Notes: generated from the sequence alone by a model not told the origin. Positions 42,297 to 52,199 are shown, counted from the first letter of the stretch. The stretch: DNA of 64,000 bases from Thermoflexus hugenholtzii JAD2 (GCA_945877855.1 CAMDWA010000001.1:1-64000), one strand, 5' to 3'. Made by a program: numbers and translations.

Positions 42297-42343
42297 GTAT
42301 CCCTTCACCAAACGTAGTTTGATGGCGAGATACGGCAATCGGC
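42297..42343. repeat. Palindrome of the GCCGAAAT family (short arm)
   Basis: GCCGATTGCCGTATC pairs exactly with GATACGGCAATCGGC around an unpaired centre, 3' of the ArsR-DUF2087 gene. Confidence 0.8.
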
Positions 42344-42649
42344 GTTTCTTTTATTTTTACTTTTTCTGGGTATTGCAAAGATCATCAAATGATTTCAATG
42401 AAGATCAGAAGCGACATTTTAACCGCCCCAAAAACGCACTTTTATCTGAGAGACAGATAAGACGGGTATCATAGGCTACTTTTAGGCACATTAATATTTA
42501 TAGCCTAACGTATTTTGGCGACTCATTCTCGCCACGACAAATTTAACTCCAAAATCGGCGCGAATTTATTTGCATTCGCAACAAAAATGGAACCGTATCT
42601 GTCTTAATTTATATGTTCATAAGACAGACAAACAATAAAATTTAGCAAT

Positions 42650-42678
42650 CGAAAATCGAAAATCGAAATCGAAAATAA
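42650..42678 (+). repeat. Tandem GAAAATC heptamers upstream of rnj
   Basis: GAAAATC units in tandem, one shortened, ending a few bases before the ATG at 42685. No complementary arm is visible here, unlike most heptamer loci. Confidence 0.7.
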
Positions 42679-42684
42679 AATAAT

Positions 42685-44331
42685 ATGTCTCTTCCCCTAA
42701 AATGGCTTCCGCTTGGCGGGCTTGGGGAGGTTGGTAAGAATATGATGATGTTTGAATATGACAAAAACATCATCGTGATCGACTCTGGCCTCATGTTTCC
42801 TGCGTCCGACATGCATGGGATCGACTATGTCATCCCCGATTATCAATACCTCAAAGATCGTATCGACCAAGTAAAGGCGATCATCATCACACACGGCCAC
42901 GAAGACCACATCGGTGCAATCGAGCATGTGGTGACTGATTTCCCAAATGTGCCGGTTTACGCCACGCCGCTCACTTGTGGGTTGATCGAAGTAAAGCTGC
43001 GCTCGGCCAAATTGCTCGACAAAGTCACGATTAACACCGTGCCAACCAATGGCAGTTTTCAAGTTGGCCCGTTCAAAGTCGAATTTTTCCGCATGTGTCA
43101 TAGCATTCCAGACAATGTTGGGGTGGGTATCACCACGCCTGCCGGTTTGGTGGTGCATAGTGGCGACTTTAAATTAGATCAAACGCCAGTCGATGGCAAA
43201 CCTTCTGATTTTGCAAAAATTGCCGAATTGGGGAATCGGGGCGTGTTGGCGCTGTTTTCGGATAGCACCAATGCCGAAACCCCGGGCTTTACACCCAGTG
43301 AACGCGAGATTGAACATGCACTCGAATTGGTATTTCGCGATGCGCCGGGCCGCGTGATTGTAGCTACTTTTGCATCATTGTTATCGCGGGTGCAACAAGT
43401 GGCCAATATTTGCGAAATTTATGGGCGAAAAATGGCTGTGGCTGGCACCAGCATGGTCGATAACATTAAAATGGCCCAAAAAATGGGCTATCTTAAGATC
43501 CCCGACGGCATGTTGGTGAAGCTAGAAGATGCCGTTAAGATGAAGCCCAGCGACGTAACGATTATGGCGACTGGCTCTCAGGGTGAACCCAGCTCGGTGC
43601 TAACGCGCATGGCCAAAGGCCGTCACCCGACCCTGAATGTTGAAATTGGCGACACGATTGTGATGTCGGCCAACGTCATTCCGGGCAACGAAGAAAGCAT
43701 TTTTCGCACGGTTAACCGCTTGTTTCAGTGTGGGGCAAATGTGGTTTACCCCGCCATTGCCCGTGTGCATGTGTCGGGCCATGCTTGTCAAGAAGAGCAA
43801 AAATTGCTCATCAACTTAATTCGCCCCAAATTCTTTATCCCTGTTCATGGCGAGTTGCGTATGCTCAATGCCCATTCGCGTTTAGCGCGTGATCTTGGCA
43901 TCCCCGCCAGCAATATTTTTGTTGGCGAAAATGGCACGCCGGTTGAATTTCAAGATGGGAATGCCCGCCAATTTGAGCGCTTAAAAGGTGGCTGGGTATT
44001 TGTGGATGGCCGCCGTGTGGGCGATATCGGTCCGGTTGTTATTCGCGATCGCGAAATGTTGTCACGCGAAGGTTTTATTATGCAAGTGATTCGGCGTAAC
44101 AACGATGGGGCGCTGTCAGAAGACCCCGAAATCATCACACGCGGTTGGGTGCATATGAAAGATTCGCAAGAATTTATTTTGCAGTTGGCTGAATCGGTTG
44201 GCAAGACATTGGCCGATGTCACTGCCGCCATAAGCGATGATGTGGTTAAAACCCGCGCAACCGAGGCCCTTGCCCGTCTTGTTAGCCAAGAAACCAAACG
44301 CAAACCGTTGATTATTACGGTGGTGGCTTAG
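42685..44331 (+). CDS. rnj: Ribonuclease J
   Basis: 548 residues. The metallo-beta-lactamase zinc site is HGHEDHIG (residues about 72-79) with SGDFKLDQ further on. The beta-CASP motifs include ATGSQGEPSS and RVHVSGHACQEE, then the C-terminal RPKFFIPVHGELRML. It acts as an endoribonuclease and 5'-3' exoribonuclease in RNA maturation and decay. Length is typical. It is the kind of enzyme that would meet the many strong mRNA hairpins in this genome. Confidence 0.95.
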   Translation: MSLPLKWLPLGGLGEVGKNMMMFEYDKNIIVIDSGLMFPASDMHGIDYVIPDYQYLKDRIDQVKAIIITHGHEDHIGAIEHVVTDFPNVPVYATPLTCGLIEVKLRSAKLLDKVTINTVPTNGSFQVGPFKVEFFRMCHSIPDNVGVGITTPAGLVVHSGDFKLDQTPVDGKPSDFAKIAELGNRGVLALFSDSTNAETPGFTPSEREIEHALELVFRDAPGRVIVATFASLLSRVQQVANICEIYGRKMAVAGTSMVDNIKMAQKMGYLKIPDGMLVKLEDAVKMKPSDVTIMATGSQGEPSSVLTRMAKGRHPTLNVEIGDTIVMSANVIPGNEESIFRTVNRLFQCGANVVYPAIARVHVSGHACQEEQKLLINLIRPKFFIPVHGELRMLNAHSRLARDLGIPASNIFVGENGTPVEFQDGNARQFERLKGGWVFVDGRRVGDIGPVVIRDREMLSREGFIMQVIRRNNDGALSEDPEIITRGWVHMKDSQEFILQLAESVGKTLADVTAAISDDVVKTRATEALARLVSQETKRKPLIITVVA

Positions 44332-44350
44332 TCATACCTGTTGATGCAAG

Positions 44351-44401
44351 GCCGAAATCACTATCCCCAAAAGCAACGCTTTTGGGGATAGTGATTTCGG
44401 C
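44351..44401. repeat. Palindrome of the GCCGAAAT family, near perfect
   Basis: GCCGAAATCACTATCCCCAA and complement, almost loop-free, between the convergent stops of rnj and the AAA-DUF4143 gene. It is the cleanest copy of the family. Confidence 0.92.
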
Positions 44402-44408
44402 ATCGTAT

Positions 44409-45656
44409 TTAAATCCCCATCAAGTTGCTTATTGGCACAGCAAATAAATTAGGGCCAAATGCAGCTTGATGAACGCCGTTGTACAGCACAATGCCACGCA
44501 CAAAGCGCTCGCCAGCGGTTTGTGCTAAAGCACGCAACCCTTTAAAATCATTCGCCCCTATCGTCGTGCTGGATTTGATTTCAATGCCGATAATGTCACC
44601 GGCGCTCCCCTCTAATACTAAGTCCACCTCATTTTGCTGCGTATCTTGATAATGGTATAGCGTGACTTGCGTGTTTGCCCAAGTTGCTTGCTTACGAAAC
44701 TCCATCATTACAAATGTTTCAAGAAAACTGCCGATTAAGTTCGGCGTTTCATAAAGCCGGTTTGCATCAATATTAAGTAGGGCTGCCATTAAACCGGTAT
44801 CACAAATATAAAGTTTTGGAGTTTTTGTGACACGTGCCCCCAAATTGGTAGACCATGCTGGCACTTTGCATATCAAAAATGTTGCCTCAAATAGTGCTAA
44901 ATAGCGTTTGAGCGTTGCGTAGGCAATCCCTGTGCTGCGTGACAAATCACTCATATTTAAATTTGAGGCTGAGCGCGAAGCAATCAGTGTCAAAAGCTGC
45001 GGCATTGCCGTTAATCCTTCGATCTGAGCAAGATCACGAATATCACGCTGCAAGATGGTGCTGATATAGGCGTTAAACCAGCCGCGGCGTTGGGTTTCAT
45101 TACCACGTTGCACGAGGTCTGGATACCCCCCACGTACCATGCGCTGTAATAGGTCGCGACGTGGCAGCTCTGGTAAATTAAATTTTGTGGTGAATGTTGG
45201 CGAGAATAATTGATCGATAAATGTTGGAGGGATTGTGTTTATCTCGGCTTCTGCTAGCGCCCATAACGTTAATATCTGCATACGTCCAGCCAACGAATCG
45301 GCAATTTTAGGTAACAATAAGGCATTGGCTGACCCAGTGAGCAAATATTTGCCTGGGCGACGATATTTATCAACTTCGACTTTAAGCGGTAAAAATAATT
45401 CTGGCGCTCGTTGAATTTCATCAATAATTAACGTGCCGCGTGGGTTTGCCAAAAACGAAGCCGGGTCGCTTACGGCACTTGATAACAATATCGCGTCGTC
45501 TAGCGTGCGATATTCGCAGTCTAAACCCAATTCACCTGTTGCACATAAGGATTGCACCAATGTGCTTTTGCCGGTTTGTCGTGCGCCCTGTAACATAACA
45601 ATCGGGCTAAATGCCAAAGCCTCTTGAAGTTTTGGGGTGAGATATCGTGAAATCAC
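44409..45656 (-). CDS. AAA ATPase with C-terminal DUF4143
   Basis: 415 residues. Walker A QGARQTGKST (residues about 24-33) and Walker B LIIDEIQRAPE (about 75-85) belong to the AAA_14 family. The C-terminal DUF4143 part includes YICDTGLMAALL and LVLEGSAGDIIGIEIKSS, the latter resembling a restriction-like D...ExK core. The ATPase is widespread and its function is unknown. It stands alone, with no toxin or partner gene nearby. Confidence 0.88.
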   Translation of the reverse strand: MISRYLTPKLQEALAFSPIVMLQGARQTGKSTLVQSLCATGELGLDCEYRTLDDAILLSSAVSDPASFLANPRGTLIIDEIQRAPELFLPLKVEVDKYRRPGKYLLTGSANALLLPKIADSLAGRMQILTLWALAEAEINTIPPTFIDQLFSPTFTTKFNLPELPRRDLLQRMVRGGYPDLVQRGNETQRRGWFNAYISTILQRDIRDLAQIEGLTAMPQLLTLIASRSASNLNMSDLSRSTGIAYATLKRYLALFEATFLICKVPAWSTNLGARVTKTPKLYICDTGLMAALLNIDANRLYETPNLIGSFLETFVMMEFRKQATWANTQVTLYHYQDTQQNEVDLVLEGSAGDIIGIEIKSSTTIGANDFKGLRALAQTAGERFVRGIVLYNGVHQAAFGPNLFAVPISNLMGI

Positions 45657-45776
45657 ATCTGTAATTGTATATTATTTTTGTGAAATTTACCATTAAGTGG
45701 TAAATTTTCAGAAGACAATTGATGTAAATTCTAAGTGATAACACACATGCACATAAATGTCGTGACAAGGGCATTT

Positions 45777-46784
45777 TTACGCACTTTCCCGCATCACCAA
45801 TTCAACCGGCAGCAATATATTGGGTTGTGGTTGTGGTTGTGCTGTACTGTCAATCAGTTGGCATAATTGCCGAACGGCGGTGCGGCCTAATTCGGCAAAA
45901 GGCAGGCTGATGGTGGTTAGCGCTGGTGAAACATAGCCTGATTCTGGCACGTTATCGTAACCCACAATCGACACCTCAGACGGCACGTTGCGGTTGGCGG
46001 CCCGCAAGACTTTAAGCGCCCCAATTGCATTATGATCGTTACACGCCAATACCGCATCAAGATCAGGGTGTTGATTTAATAAGTCATGCATGGCTTTTTC
46101 GCCGCCCGGCACAGACCAATCGCTGACTGCAACATAACTTTCGTCGCATGGCAAGCCAGCTTCGCTCAGTATGTTGTGCCAGATGAGGGTGCGTTGTTGC
46201 GAGTCCCATGTTGCGGGGCCGGCGATATGGGCAATGCGTTTGCGCCCTTGACGAATGAGGTGTTGCATGGCTTGGGTGGTGCCATCGACGATGTTGTAAT
46301 TTACGACAGACAGCCCTGTGTTGGGGTTCATTAAGACAAAGACAGTGGGCGGTAGCCGGTCGCCATATTGTGCCAAATTAACCTCGTCGGTGTTCCATAA
46401 TTCTGGCACCGCCCAAATGATGCCTGCCACCCGATGTGAGATGAGCTGGGTCAACATTTGGTTGTTGGTTATTTGGTTATTGCGGTGCACCATGGTTAAC
46501 AAAATCGAGTAGCCGTTTTGGGCGGCTTGTTGGTCAATGCCTGTTAATACCCGTGATGTGCCATAGTCATCGAGGTGGTTGGTGACCACTCCCAAGGTGC
46601 GCGAATGCCCGTTGACCAAACTTTGCGCCAAGGTGTCTGGGTGGTAGCCCAACGTCGAGATGCTATCGAGGATGCGTTGCTGGGTTTTGGGCGAAACGGG
46701 GCGTTTGCCAGACAGGGCATTTGAGACGGTGCCGGGTGAGACATTGGCATGGCGTGCCACATCTTTAATATTCGCGATTGACAT
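45777..46784 (-). CDS. LacI family transcriptional regulator
   Basis: 335 residues. The helix-turn-helix NIKDVARHANVSPGTVSNAL and hinge helix TLGYHPDTLAQSLVNG are at the N-terminus. A periplasmic-binding-protein-like sugar-sensing domain follows. It is divergent from the ABC sugar importer at 47047-52165, whose promoter is overlapped by two TAAAACGTTTTA palindromes, so it very probably represses that operon and is relieved by a sugar. Confidence 0.92.
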   Translation of the reverse strand: MSIANIKDVARHANVSPGTVSNALSGKRPVSPKTQQRILDSISTLGYHPDTLAQSLVNGHSRTLGVVTNHLDDYGTSRVLTGIDQQAAQNGYSILLTMVHRNNQITNNQMLTQLISHRVAGIIWAVPELWNTDEVNLAQYGDRLPPTVFVLMNPNTGLSVVNYNIVDGTTQAMQHLIRQGRKRIAHIAGPATWDSQQRTLIWHNILSEAGLPCDESYVAVSDWSVPGGEKAMHDLLNQHPDLDAVLACNDHNAIGALKVLRAANRNVPSEVSIVGYDNVPESGYVSPALTTISLPFAELGRTAVRQLCQLIDSTAQPQPQPNILLPVELVMRESA

Positions 46785-46896
46785 TTTAGGAAAAAATCAG
46801 ACTGTTTTTATCAACCTATCACATAGCAGTATAGCGAATTTGTGTCGCCTCATTTATTTGGCACACAATATTTGCAGTTTTTCTGTTGAAATAGTC

Positions 46897-46951
46897 TTGA
46901 CTAAATTGGGGTTAAGTATATAATTAAAACGTTTTAATTAAAACGTTTTAA
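46897..46951 (+). promoter_or_regulatory. LacI-controlled promoter with two tandem operators
   Basis: -35 TTGACT at 46897-46902, 16-bp spacer, -10 TATAAT at 46919-46924. Two identical palindromes TAAAACGTTTTA (46925-46936 and 46939-46950) with 14-bp centre-to-centre spacing begin at the last bases of the -10. The central CG dyad is typical of LacI-family operators. The leader to the ATG at 47047 is about 115 nt and ends with a GA-rich AGAGAGAGAGACAGAGAC stretch that probably serves as ribosome-binding site. Confidence 0.85.
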
Positions 46952-47046
46952 GCTGTGAAAAATTTATTTTGCATACCAATACATTCATAGCTAAGCGTAG
47001 CAATTAAATAGCTTTAACCATTTTTAGAGAGAGAGACAGAGACACA

Positions 47047-49329
47047 ATGAGTACTAATAAACTTACTCGCAGAAACCTATTGAAGATCGGTGCTATTGGC
47101 GCAGGAGCCGCCGCATTGGCTGCCTGTGCCGCCCCGGCTACCCCAACCGCCGCACCCAAGCCAACCGATGCGCCGAAGCCAGCGGCCCCAGCCGCGCCAG
47201 CCGCTACAACAGCCCCTGCCGCCCCAGCGGCTACAGCTGTTCCGGCTGCCCCCGCCGCCACAGCCAGCAAAATTGCTGTAGGCATTGTGTTGCCAACCAA
47301 AGACGAAACCCGTTGGACACAAGACGAAGCCAGCTTCAAGGCCGCGTTGAAGGCCGCCAACTATGAAGCCGAAATTTTGTTTAGCGAAAAGTCATCGGCC
47401 AAAGAGAAAGAGAACGTCGAATCATTGATCACCAAGGGTGTGAAAGTGATTGTGTTGACCCCAGTCGATGGCGCCGCCGCCGCTGCCTCGGCAGATGCCG
47501 CCCGCAAGGCTGGCGTGAAGGTGATCTCGTATGACCGCCTCATTCGCAATACAGATGCGGTTGATTATTATGTGACGTTTGACAGCATTGCCGTAGGCGC
47601 ACAACAAGCCCAATACTTGGCAGAACGCGCCAAGGGCACAGGCAACCCATTGTATATTTACACTGGTGCGGCCTCAGACAACAATGCCTTCATTTTCTTC
47701 GAGGGTGCATGGGGTGTTTTGCAACCCAAGATCGCCGATGGCACATTTGTGATCAAGAACAGCAGCGAAGCCATTGCATTGAAAGATAAGGCCAAGCTCA
47801 GCCGCGAAGAACAAGCCAAGATTATTGGACAAACCAGCACGGGTTGGGATCCAAACACTGCCAAGGGTTTGGCCGAGAGCAACATGACCTCAGCCAAGAC
47901 TGCCGACAAGGGCGATGTGTTTATTCTTGCGCCAAACGATGACACCGCACGCTCGATTTCAGATGTGTTCTCGAAGGATAAGGAAGTCAAGAGCTTCCTC
48001 ATCACCGGTCAAGACGCAGCCAAAGCCTCTGTGCAATACATTTTGGATGGCAAGCAATCGATGACGGTGTTTAAAGACACCCGCACTTTGGTCAGCGATG
48101 CTATTACCGCCAGCGTTGCCTTGTTGAAGGGCGAGAAGCCAGCCTCGAAGGGTAGCTATAACAACGGCAAAGTTGACGTGGCCGCCATTCAATCGGCAGT
48201 AGTGACGGTTGAGAAAGGCAGCGTTAAGAAGAGTTTGATTGACTCTGGTTATTACCCAGCCGCCGATTTCAAGAATCTTGAGGCCGCCGCCGCGCCAGCC
48301 TTGCCGGGTGGCAAAATCGCCGTAGGCATTGTGTTGCCAACCAAAGACGAAACCCGCTGGACACAAGACGAAGCCAGCTTCAAGGCCGCGTTGAAGGCCG
48401 CGAACTATGAAGCCGAAATTTTGTTTAGCGAAAAGTCATCGGCGAAAGAGAAAGAGAACGTCGAATCATTGATCACCAAGGGTGTGAAAGTGATCGTGTT
48501 GACGCCAGTCGATGGCGCCGCCGCCGCTGCCTCAGCAGATGCCGCCCGCAAGGCTGGCGTGAAGGTGATCTCGTATGACCGCTTGATCCGCAATACAGAT
48601 GCGGTTGATTATTATGTGACGTTTGACAGCATTGCTGTAGGCGCACAACAAGCCCAATACTTGGTGGAACGCGCCAAGGGCACAGGCAACCCATTGTATA
48701 TTTACACTGGTGCCGCCTCAGACAACAACGCCTTCATTTTCTTCGAGGGCGCATGGGGTGTTTTGCAACCCAAGATCGCTGATGGCACATTTGTGATCAA
48801 GAACAGCAGCGAAGCCGTTGCCCTACAAGGCAAGGCCAAGCTCAGCCGCGAAGAACAAGCCAAGATCATTGGACAAACCAGCACTGGTTGGGACCCAAAC
48901 ACTGCCAAGGGTTTGGCCGAGAGCAACATGACCTCAGCCAAGACCGCCGACAAGGGCAATGTGTTTATTCTTGCGCCAAACGATGACACCGCGCGCTCGA
49001 TTTCAGATGTATTCTCCAAGGATAAGGATGTCAAGAGCCTGCTCATCACCGGCCAAGACGCAGCCAAAGCCTCGGTGCAATACATTTTGGATGGCAAGCA
49101 ATCGATGACGGTGTTTAAAGACACCCGCACTTTGGTGAAGGATGCCATCAACGCCAGCGTTGCCTTGTTGAAGGGCGAGAAGCCAGCCTCGAAGGGCAGC
49201 TATAACAACGGCAAAGTTGACGTGGCCGCCATTCAATCGGCAGTAGTGACGGTTGAGAAAGCCGGCGTGAAGAGCAACTTGATTGACTCTGGTTATTACC
49301 CAGCCGCCGATTTCAAGAACTTGCCCTAA
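47047..49329 (+). CDS. Tandem-duplicated monosaccharide-binding lipoprotein (ChvE/XylF-like)
   Basis: 760 residues, twice the usual length. Signal: twin-arginine LTRRNLLKIG and lipobox LAAC (about residues 24-27), then an Ala/Pro linker to residue 74. Copy 1 is residues 75-422 (including a linker FKNLEAAAAPALPGG), copy 2 is 423-760. Both begin KIAVGIVLPTKDETRW and both end SLIDSGYYPAADFKNL or LIDSGYYPAADFKNL. I count about 13 substitutions over about 334 aligned residues. YDRLIRNTDAVDYYVTFD is the ChvE-type sugar-binding signature. It is the first gene of the importer operon. Confidence 0.92.
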   Translation: MSTNKLTRRNLLKIGAIGAGAAALAACAAPATPTAAPKPTDAPKPAAPAAPAATTAPAAPAATAVPAAPAATASKIAVGIVLPTKDETRWTQDEASFKAALKAANYEAEILFSEKSSAKEKENVESLITKGVKVIVLTPVDGAAAAASADAARKAGVKVISYDRLIRNTDAVDYYVTFDSIAVGAQQAQYLAERAKGTGNPLYIYTGAASDNNAFIFFEGAWGVLQPKIADGTFVIKNSSEAIALKDKAKLSREEQAKIIGQTSTGWDPNTAKGLAESNMTSAKTADKGDVFILAPNDDTARSISDVFSKDKEVKSFLITGQDAAKASVQYILDGKQSMTVFKDTRTLVSDAITASVALLKGEKPASKGSYNNGKVDVAAIQSAVVTVEKGSVKKSLIDSGYYPAADFKNLEAAAAPALPGGKIAVGIVLPTKDETRWTQDEASFKAALKAANYEAEILFSEKSSAKEKENVESLITKGVKVIVLTPVDGAAAAASADAARKAGVKVISYDRLIRNTDAVDYYVTFDSIAVGAQQAQYLVERAKGTGNPLYIYTGAASDNNAFIFFEGAWGVLQPKIADGTFVIKNSSEAVALQGKAKLSREEQAKIIGQTSTGWDPNTAKGLAESNMTSAKTADKGNVFILAPNDDTARSISDVFSKDKDVKSLLITGQDAAKASVQYILDGKQSMTVFKDTRTLVKDAINASVALLKGEKPASKGSYNNGKVDVAAIQSAVVTVEKAGVKSNLIDSGYYPAADFKNLP
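47269..49329 (+). repeat. 1,044-bp in-frame tandem duplication
   Basis: Direct repeat with unit boundaries at 47269 and 48313. The second copy lacks only the terminal linker. Nucleotide identity is very high, with mostly third-position changes, so the duplication is recent or kept uniform by gene conversion. Confidence 0.92.
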
Positions 49330-49446
49330 GTTTCGGGCATCGCCTTAATTTGGCGTGCCATCACTTGAGATTGTAAAAACAGGCGAGATGAACGATAGTT
49401 TTAGCTATTGCGAATCTCGCTTGTTTTCATATAATCTCCCACCACT

Positions 49447-50967
49447 ATGAGCATACCCATCTTAGAGATGCGTAGCATCAGCAAAACGTTTCCCGGTGTA
49501 AAAGCACTGAGCGATGTGAGCTTTCAAGTTGCACGCGGTGAAATTCATTGTTTGGTTGGCGAGAACGGCGCAGGCAAATCCACCTTAATGAAGGTGTTAA
49601 GCGGCGTATACCCCCACGGCGATTATAGCGGCGACATCTTGTTGGATGGCGCGGTGCAAAAGTTTAAAGGCATTAGCGATAGCCAACGGGTTGGCATTGC
49701 CATCATTTACCAAGAATTGGCACTTGTGCCAGAAATGATGGTATACGAAAACATTTTTCTTGGCAAAGAGATTCGCAATGGCATTGTTGTGAATTGGAAC
49801 GAAACCATCAAACGGGCCAGCGAGATGCTGAAAAAAGTTGGGTTAGATGTCAACCCAGCCGAAAAAGTGCGCAATTTGGGCGTGGGCAAACAACAATTGG
49901 TTGAAATTGCCAAAGCCCTTAGCCGTGATGTAAAACTGTTGATTTTGGACGAGCCGACGGCGGCGTTGAATGAAACTGACAGCGAAAACTTGCTTAACCT
50001 GTTAAAAGGCTTGCGAAACGAAGGTGTCACTTGTATTTTGATTACGCACAAGCTAAAAGAGGTCATGGCGGTTGCTGATTCGGTCACTGTGCTGCGCGAT
50101 GGCCGCACCGTTTGCACATTAGATGCGAAGAAGGGCGAAATTTCGGAGCAAGCCATGATCAAACACATGGTTGGGCGCGAAATTGATAACATTTACCCGC
50201 CGCGCAAACACATCACCCCGGGCGAAGTGACGCTTGAGGTGAAAAATTGGAATGCTTATTCACCTGAATTAGGGCGGCAGGTGTTAAAAGATGTGGCCTT
50301 TAATGTGCGCAAAGGCGAGATTGTGGGGTTTGCTGGCTTGATGGGGTCTGGGCGGACCGAAGTGGCTTTGAGCATTTTTGGCAATCCGGTGGGTTATCAA
50401 ATCAGTGGTGACTTGCTGCTAAAAGGCCAAAAGCAAGAATTGCATGGGCCAGAAGATGCGATTAAGCATGGCTTGGCCTATGTGTCTGAAGATCGTAAGG
50501 GCAATGGCCTCATTTTGATTCAGGATGTGAAACAAAATATTTGTCTTGCTAATCTGCTCGAAATTGCCAACCGAGGCGTGGTAGACAACAACGCCGAGGT
50601 AAAAGTGGCGAATGGTTACAAGAGTTCGCTCAATATTAAGACCCCGACGGTTGAGCAAAAAGTGGTAAACCTGAGCGGCGGCAATCAACAAAAAGTGTCG
50701 TTGGCAAAATGGTTGTTTGTCAAGCCCGATGTGTTGATTTTGGATGAGCCGACCCGTGGGATTGACGTTGGCGCGAAATATGAGATTTATACCATTATGA
50801 ATCGGCTGGCACAAGAGGGCATGAGCATTTTGCTCATTTCGTCGGAACTGCCCGAAGTATTGGGGATGAGTGATCGTGTGTATATTGTGGCATCGGGGCG
50901 CATCGCAGGTGAGTTGCCCATTGCCGAGGCCACTCAAGAGAAAATAATGCATCTCGCAACAAACTGA
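49447..50967 (+). CDS. gguA: Monosaccharide ABC transporter ATP-binding protein (GguA/XylG type)
   Basis: 506 residues with two ATPase halves, as in the CUT2 family. First half: Walker A GENGAGKST, PHGDYSGDI (a GguA-type feature) and Walker B LLILDEPTAA. Second half: degenerate Walker A GLMGSGRTE, signature LSGGNQQKV and Walker B LILDEPTRGIDVGAK. It powers sugar uptake with GguB. It is 4 bp from the permease gene. Confidence 0.92.
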   Translation: MSIPILEMRSISKTFPGVKALSDVSFQVARGEIHCLVGENGAGKSTLMKVLSGVYPHGDYSGDILLDGAVQKFKGISDSQRVGIAIIYQELALVPEMMVYENIFLGKEIRNGIVVNWNETIKRASEMLKKVGLDVNPAEKVRNLGVGKQQLVEIAKALSRDVKLLILDEPTAALNETDSENLLNLLKGLRNEGVTCILITHKLKEVMAVADSVTVLRDGRTVCTLDAKKGEISEQAMIKHMVGREIDNIYPPRKHITPGEVTLEVKNWNAYSPELGRQVLKDVAFNVRKGEIVGFAGLMGSGRTEVALSIFGNPVGYQISGDLLLKGQKQELHGPEDAIKHGLAYVSEDRKGNGLILIQDVKQNICLANLLEIANRGVVDNNAEVKVANGYKSSLNIKTPTVEQKVVNLSGGNQQKVSLAKWLFVKPDVLILDEPTRGIDVGAKYEIYTIMNRLAQEGMSILLISSELPEVLGMSDRVYIVASGRIAGELPIAEATQEKIMHLATN

Positions 50968-50971
50968 TAGT

Positions 50972-52165
50972 TTGAAGGATCTCTCCATGTTTAAAAATCT
51001 ACAAAATCTTCTGCGACAGAACATCCGCGAGTATGGCATGTATATCGCGCTGTTCGTCATTATGGTGATCTTTACATTCACCACCAATGGTATTTTTATT
51101 TCTTCGCGTAACTTAAGCAATCTGCTTAACCAAACGGGCTATATTGCGGTATTGGCAGTAGGCATGACCTTAGTCATCGTTATTCGTCATGTCGATCTGT
51201 CGGTTGGCTTTTTGGCTGGCTTTATCGGGGCCATCGCCGCCATTGCGCTTGAAAAATGGGGTTGGTCGGTCTATGCCGTCATTCCATTTGTATTGGGGTT
51301 GGGGGTGATTGCTGGATTAATTACCGCCTTGCCGGTCGCTCGGCTGGGTATTCCATCATTTGTGGCTTCATTGGCTGGCTGGCTGATCTATCGTGGGTTA
51401 TTGCTGTTAGTGACTGAAAGCACTGGCACGATTAGCGTAACCGATTCAGTCTTTGTTGCCATCGGCAATGGCTATATTCCTGATATTCCAGAAATTGGGA
51501 TATTAAACGGGGTTCACAAGGTGACCTTGTTGTTGGGTGTCATTGGGGTAATTTTTTATGTGATGAGCGAAATCAGTGATCGCCGCAAAAAACAAAATTA
51601 CAACTTTGATGTGTTGCCCATGAATATGTTTGCCATTAAATTGTTGTTTGTGGCAGCAATCGTCGGTGGGGTGACATGGGTATTGGCTGGCTATAACGGT
51701 ATTTCGTGGACGGTAGTGGTGGTGCTGGTGGTTGTGGCCATTTACCATTTTATTACCACACGCACCGTTTTGGGGCGGCATATTTATGCGGTCGGCGGCA
51801 ACCCTGAGGCGGCTGAATTAAGCGGTATTAGTGTCAAACGCATTACGTATATTGTGTTTGGCTCAATGGGCTTATTGTCGTCTTTGTCGGGTATTTTGTT
51901 TACCTCGCGTTTGCAATCAGCCACCACGACGGCGGGCACTTTGTTTGAGCTGGATGCCATTGCTGCGGCCTATGTCGGTGGTGTATCGGCGGCGGGTGGT
52001 GTTGGCAAAGTCATCGGCTCGATCATTGGCGCGTTGGTGATGTTGTCGCTGACCAGCGGCATGAACTTGATGGGCGTTGGTATTGCGTATCAATATATTG
52101 TGCGCGGGGCCGTGTTGGTGGCCGCTGTGATCTTTGACGTGGCAACTCGTCGCGGGGCACGTTAA
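50972..52165 (+). CDS. gguB: Monosaccharide ABC transporter permease (GguB/XylH type)
   Basis: 397 residues with about ten hydrophobic segments. Conserved CUT2 features include LAVGMTLVIVIRHVDLSVGF and the cytoplasmic coupling segment GRHIYAVGGNPEAAELSGI. It is the membrane channel for the sugar bound by the duplicated lipoprotein. It is followed by a very long palindrome between convergent genes. Confidence 0.93.
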   Translation: MKDLSMFKNLQNLLRQNIREYGMYIALFVIMVIFTFTTNGIFISSRNLSNLLNQTGYIAVLAVGMTLVIVIRHVDLSVGFLAGFIGAIAAIALEKWGWSVYAVIPFVLGLGVIAGLITALPVARLGIPSFVASLAGWLIYRGLLLLVTESTGTISVTDSVFVAIGNGYIPDIPEIGILNGVHKVTLLLGVIGVIFYVMSEISDRRKKQNYNFDVLPMNMFAIKLLFVAAIVGGVTWVLAGYNGISWTVVVVLVVVAIYHFITTRTVLGRHIYAVGGNPEAAELSGISVKRITYIVFGSMGLLSSLSGILFTSRLQSATTTAGTLFELDAIAAAYVGGVSAAGGVGKVIGSIIGALVMLSLTSGMNLMGVGIAYQYIVRGAVLVAAVIFDVATRRGAR

Positions 52166-52199
52166 TACAAAAATTGGGAGTATTCCCAAAAGATGTAAT

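Larger units (their letters stand above)
42269..42684. other. Intergenic region with several hairpins
   Basis: No gene seen in 416 bp. It holds the palindrome at 42297-42343, a TTATCTGAGAGACAGATAA hairpin at about 42441-42459, a spaced TCTGTCTTA...TAAGACAGA inverted repeat at about 42598-42628 that could be an operator, and GAAAATC heptamers at 42650-42677 just before the RNase J start. Confidence 0.6.

Noticed and set aside
47041-49329. Long minus-strand ORFs opposite the sugar-binding protein
   Set aside because: They appear at matching positions in both duplicate copies and are low-complexity shadows of the Ala/Pro-rich and repeated coding strand.
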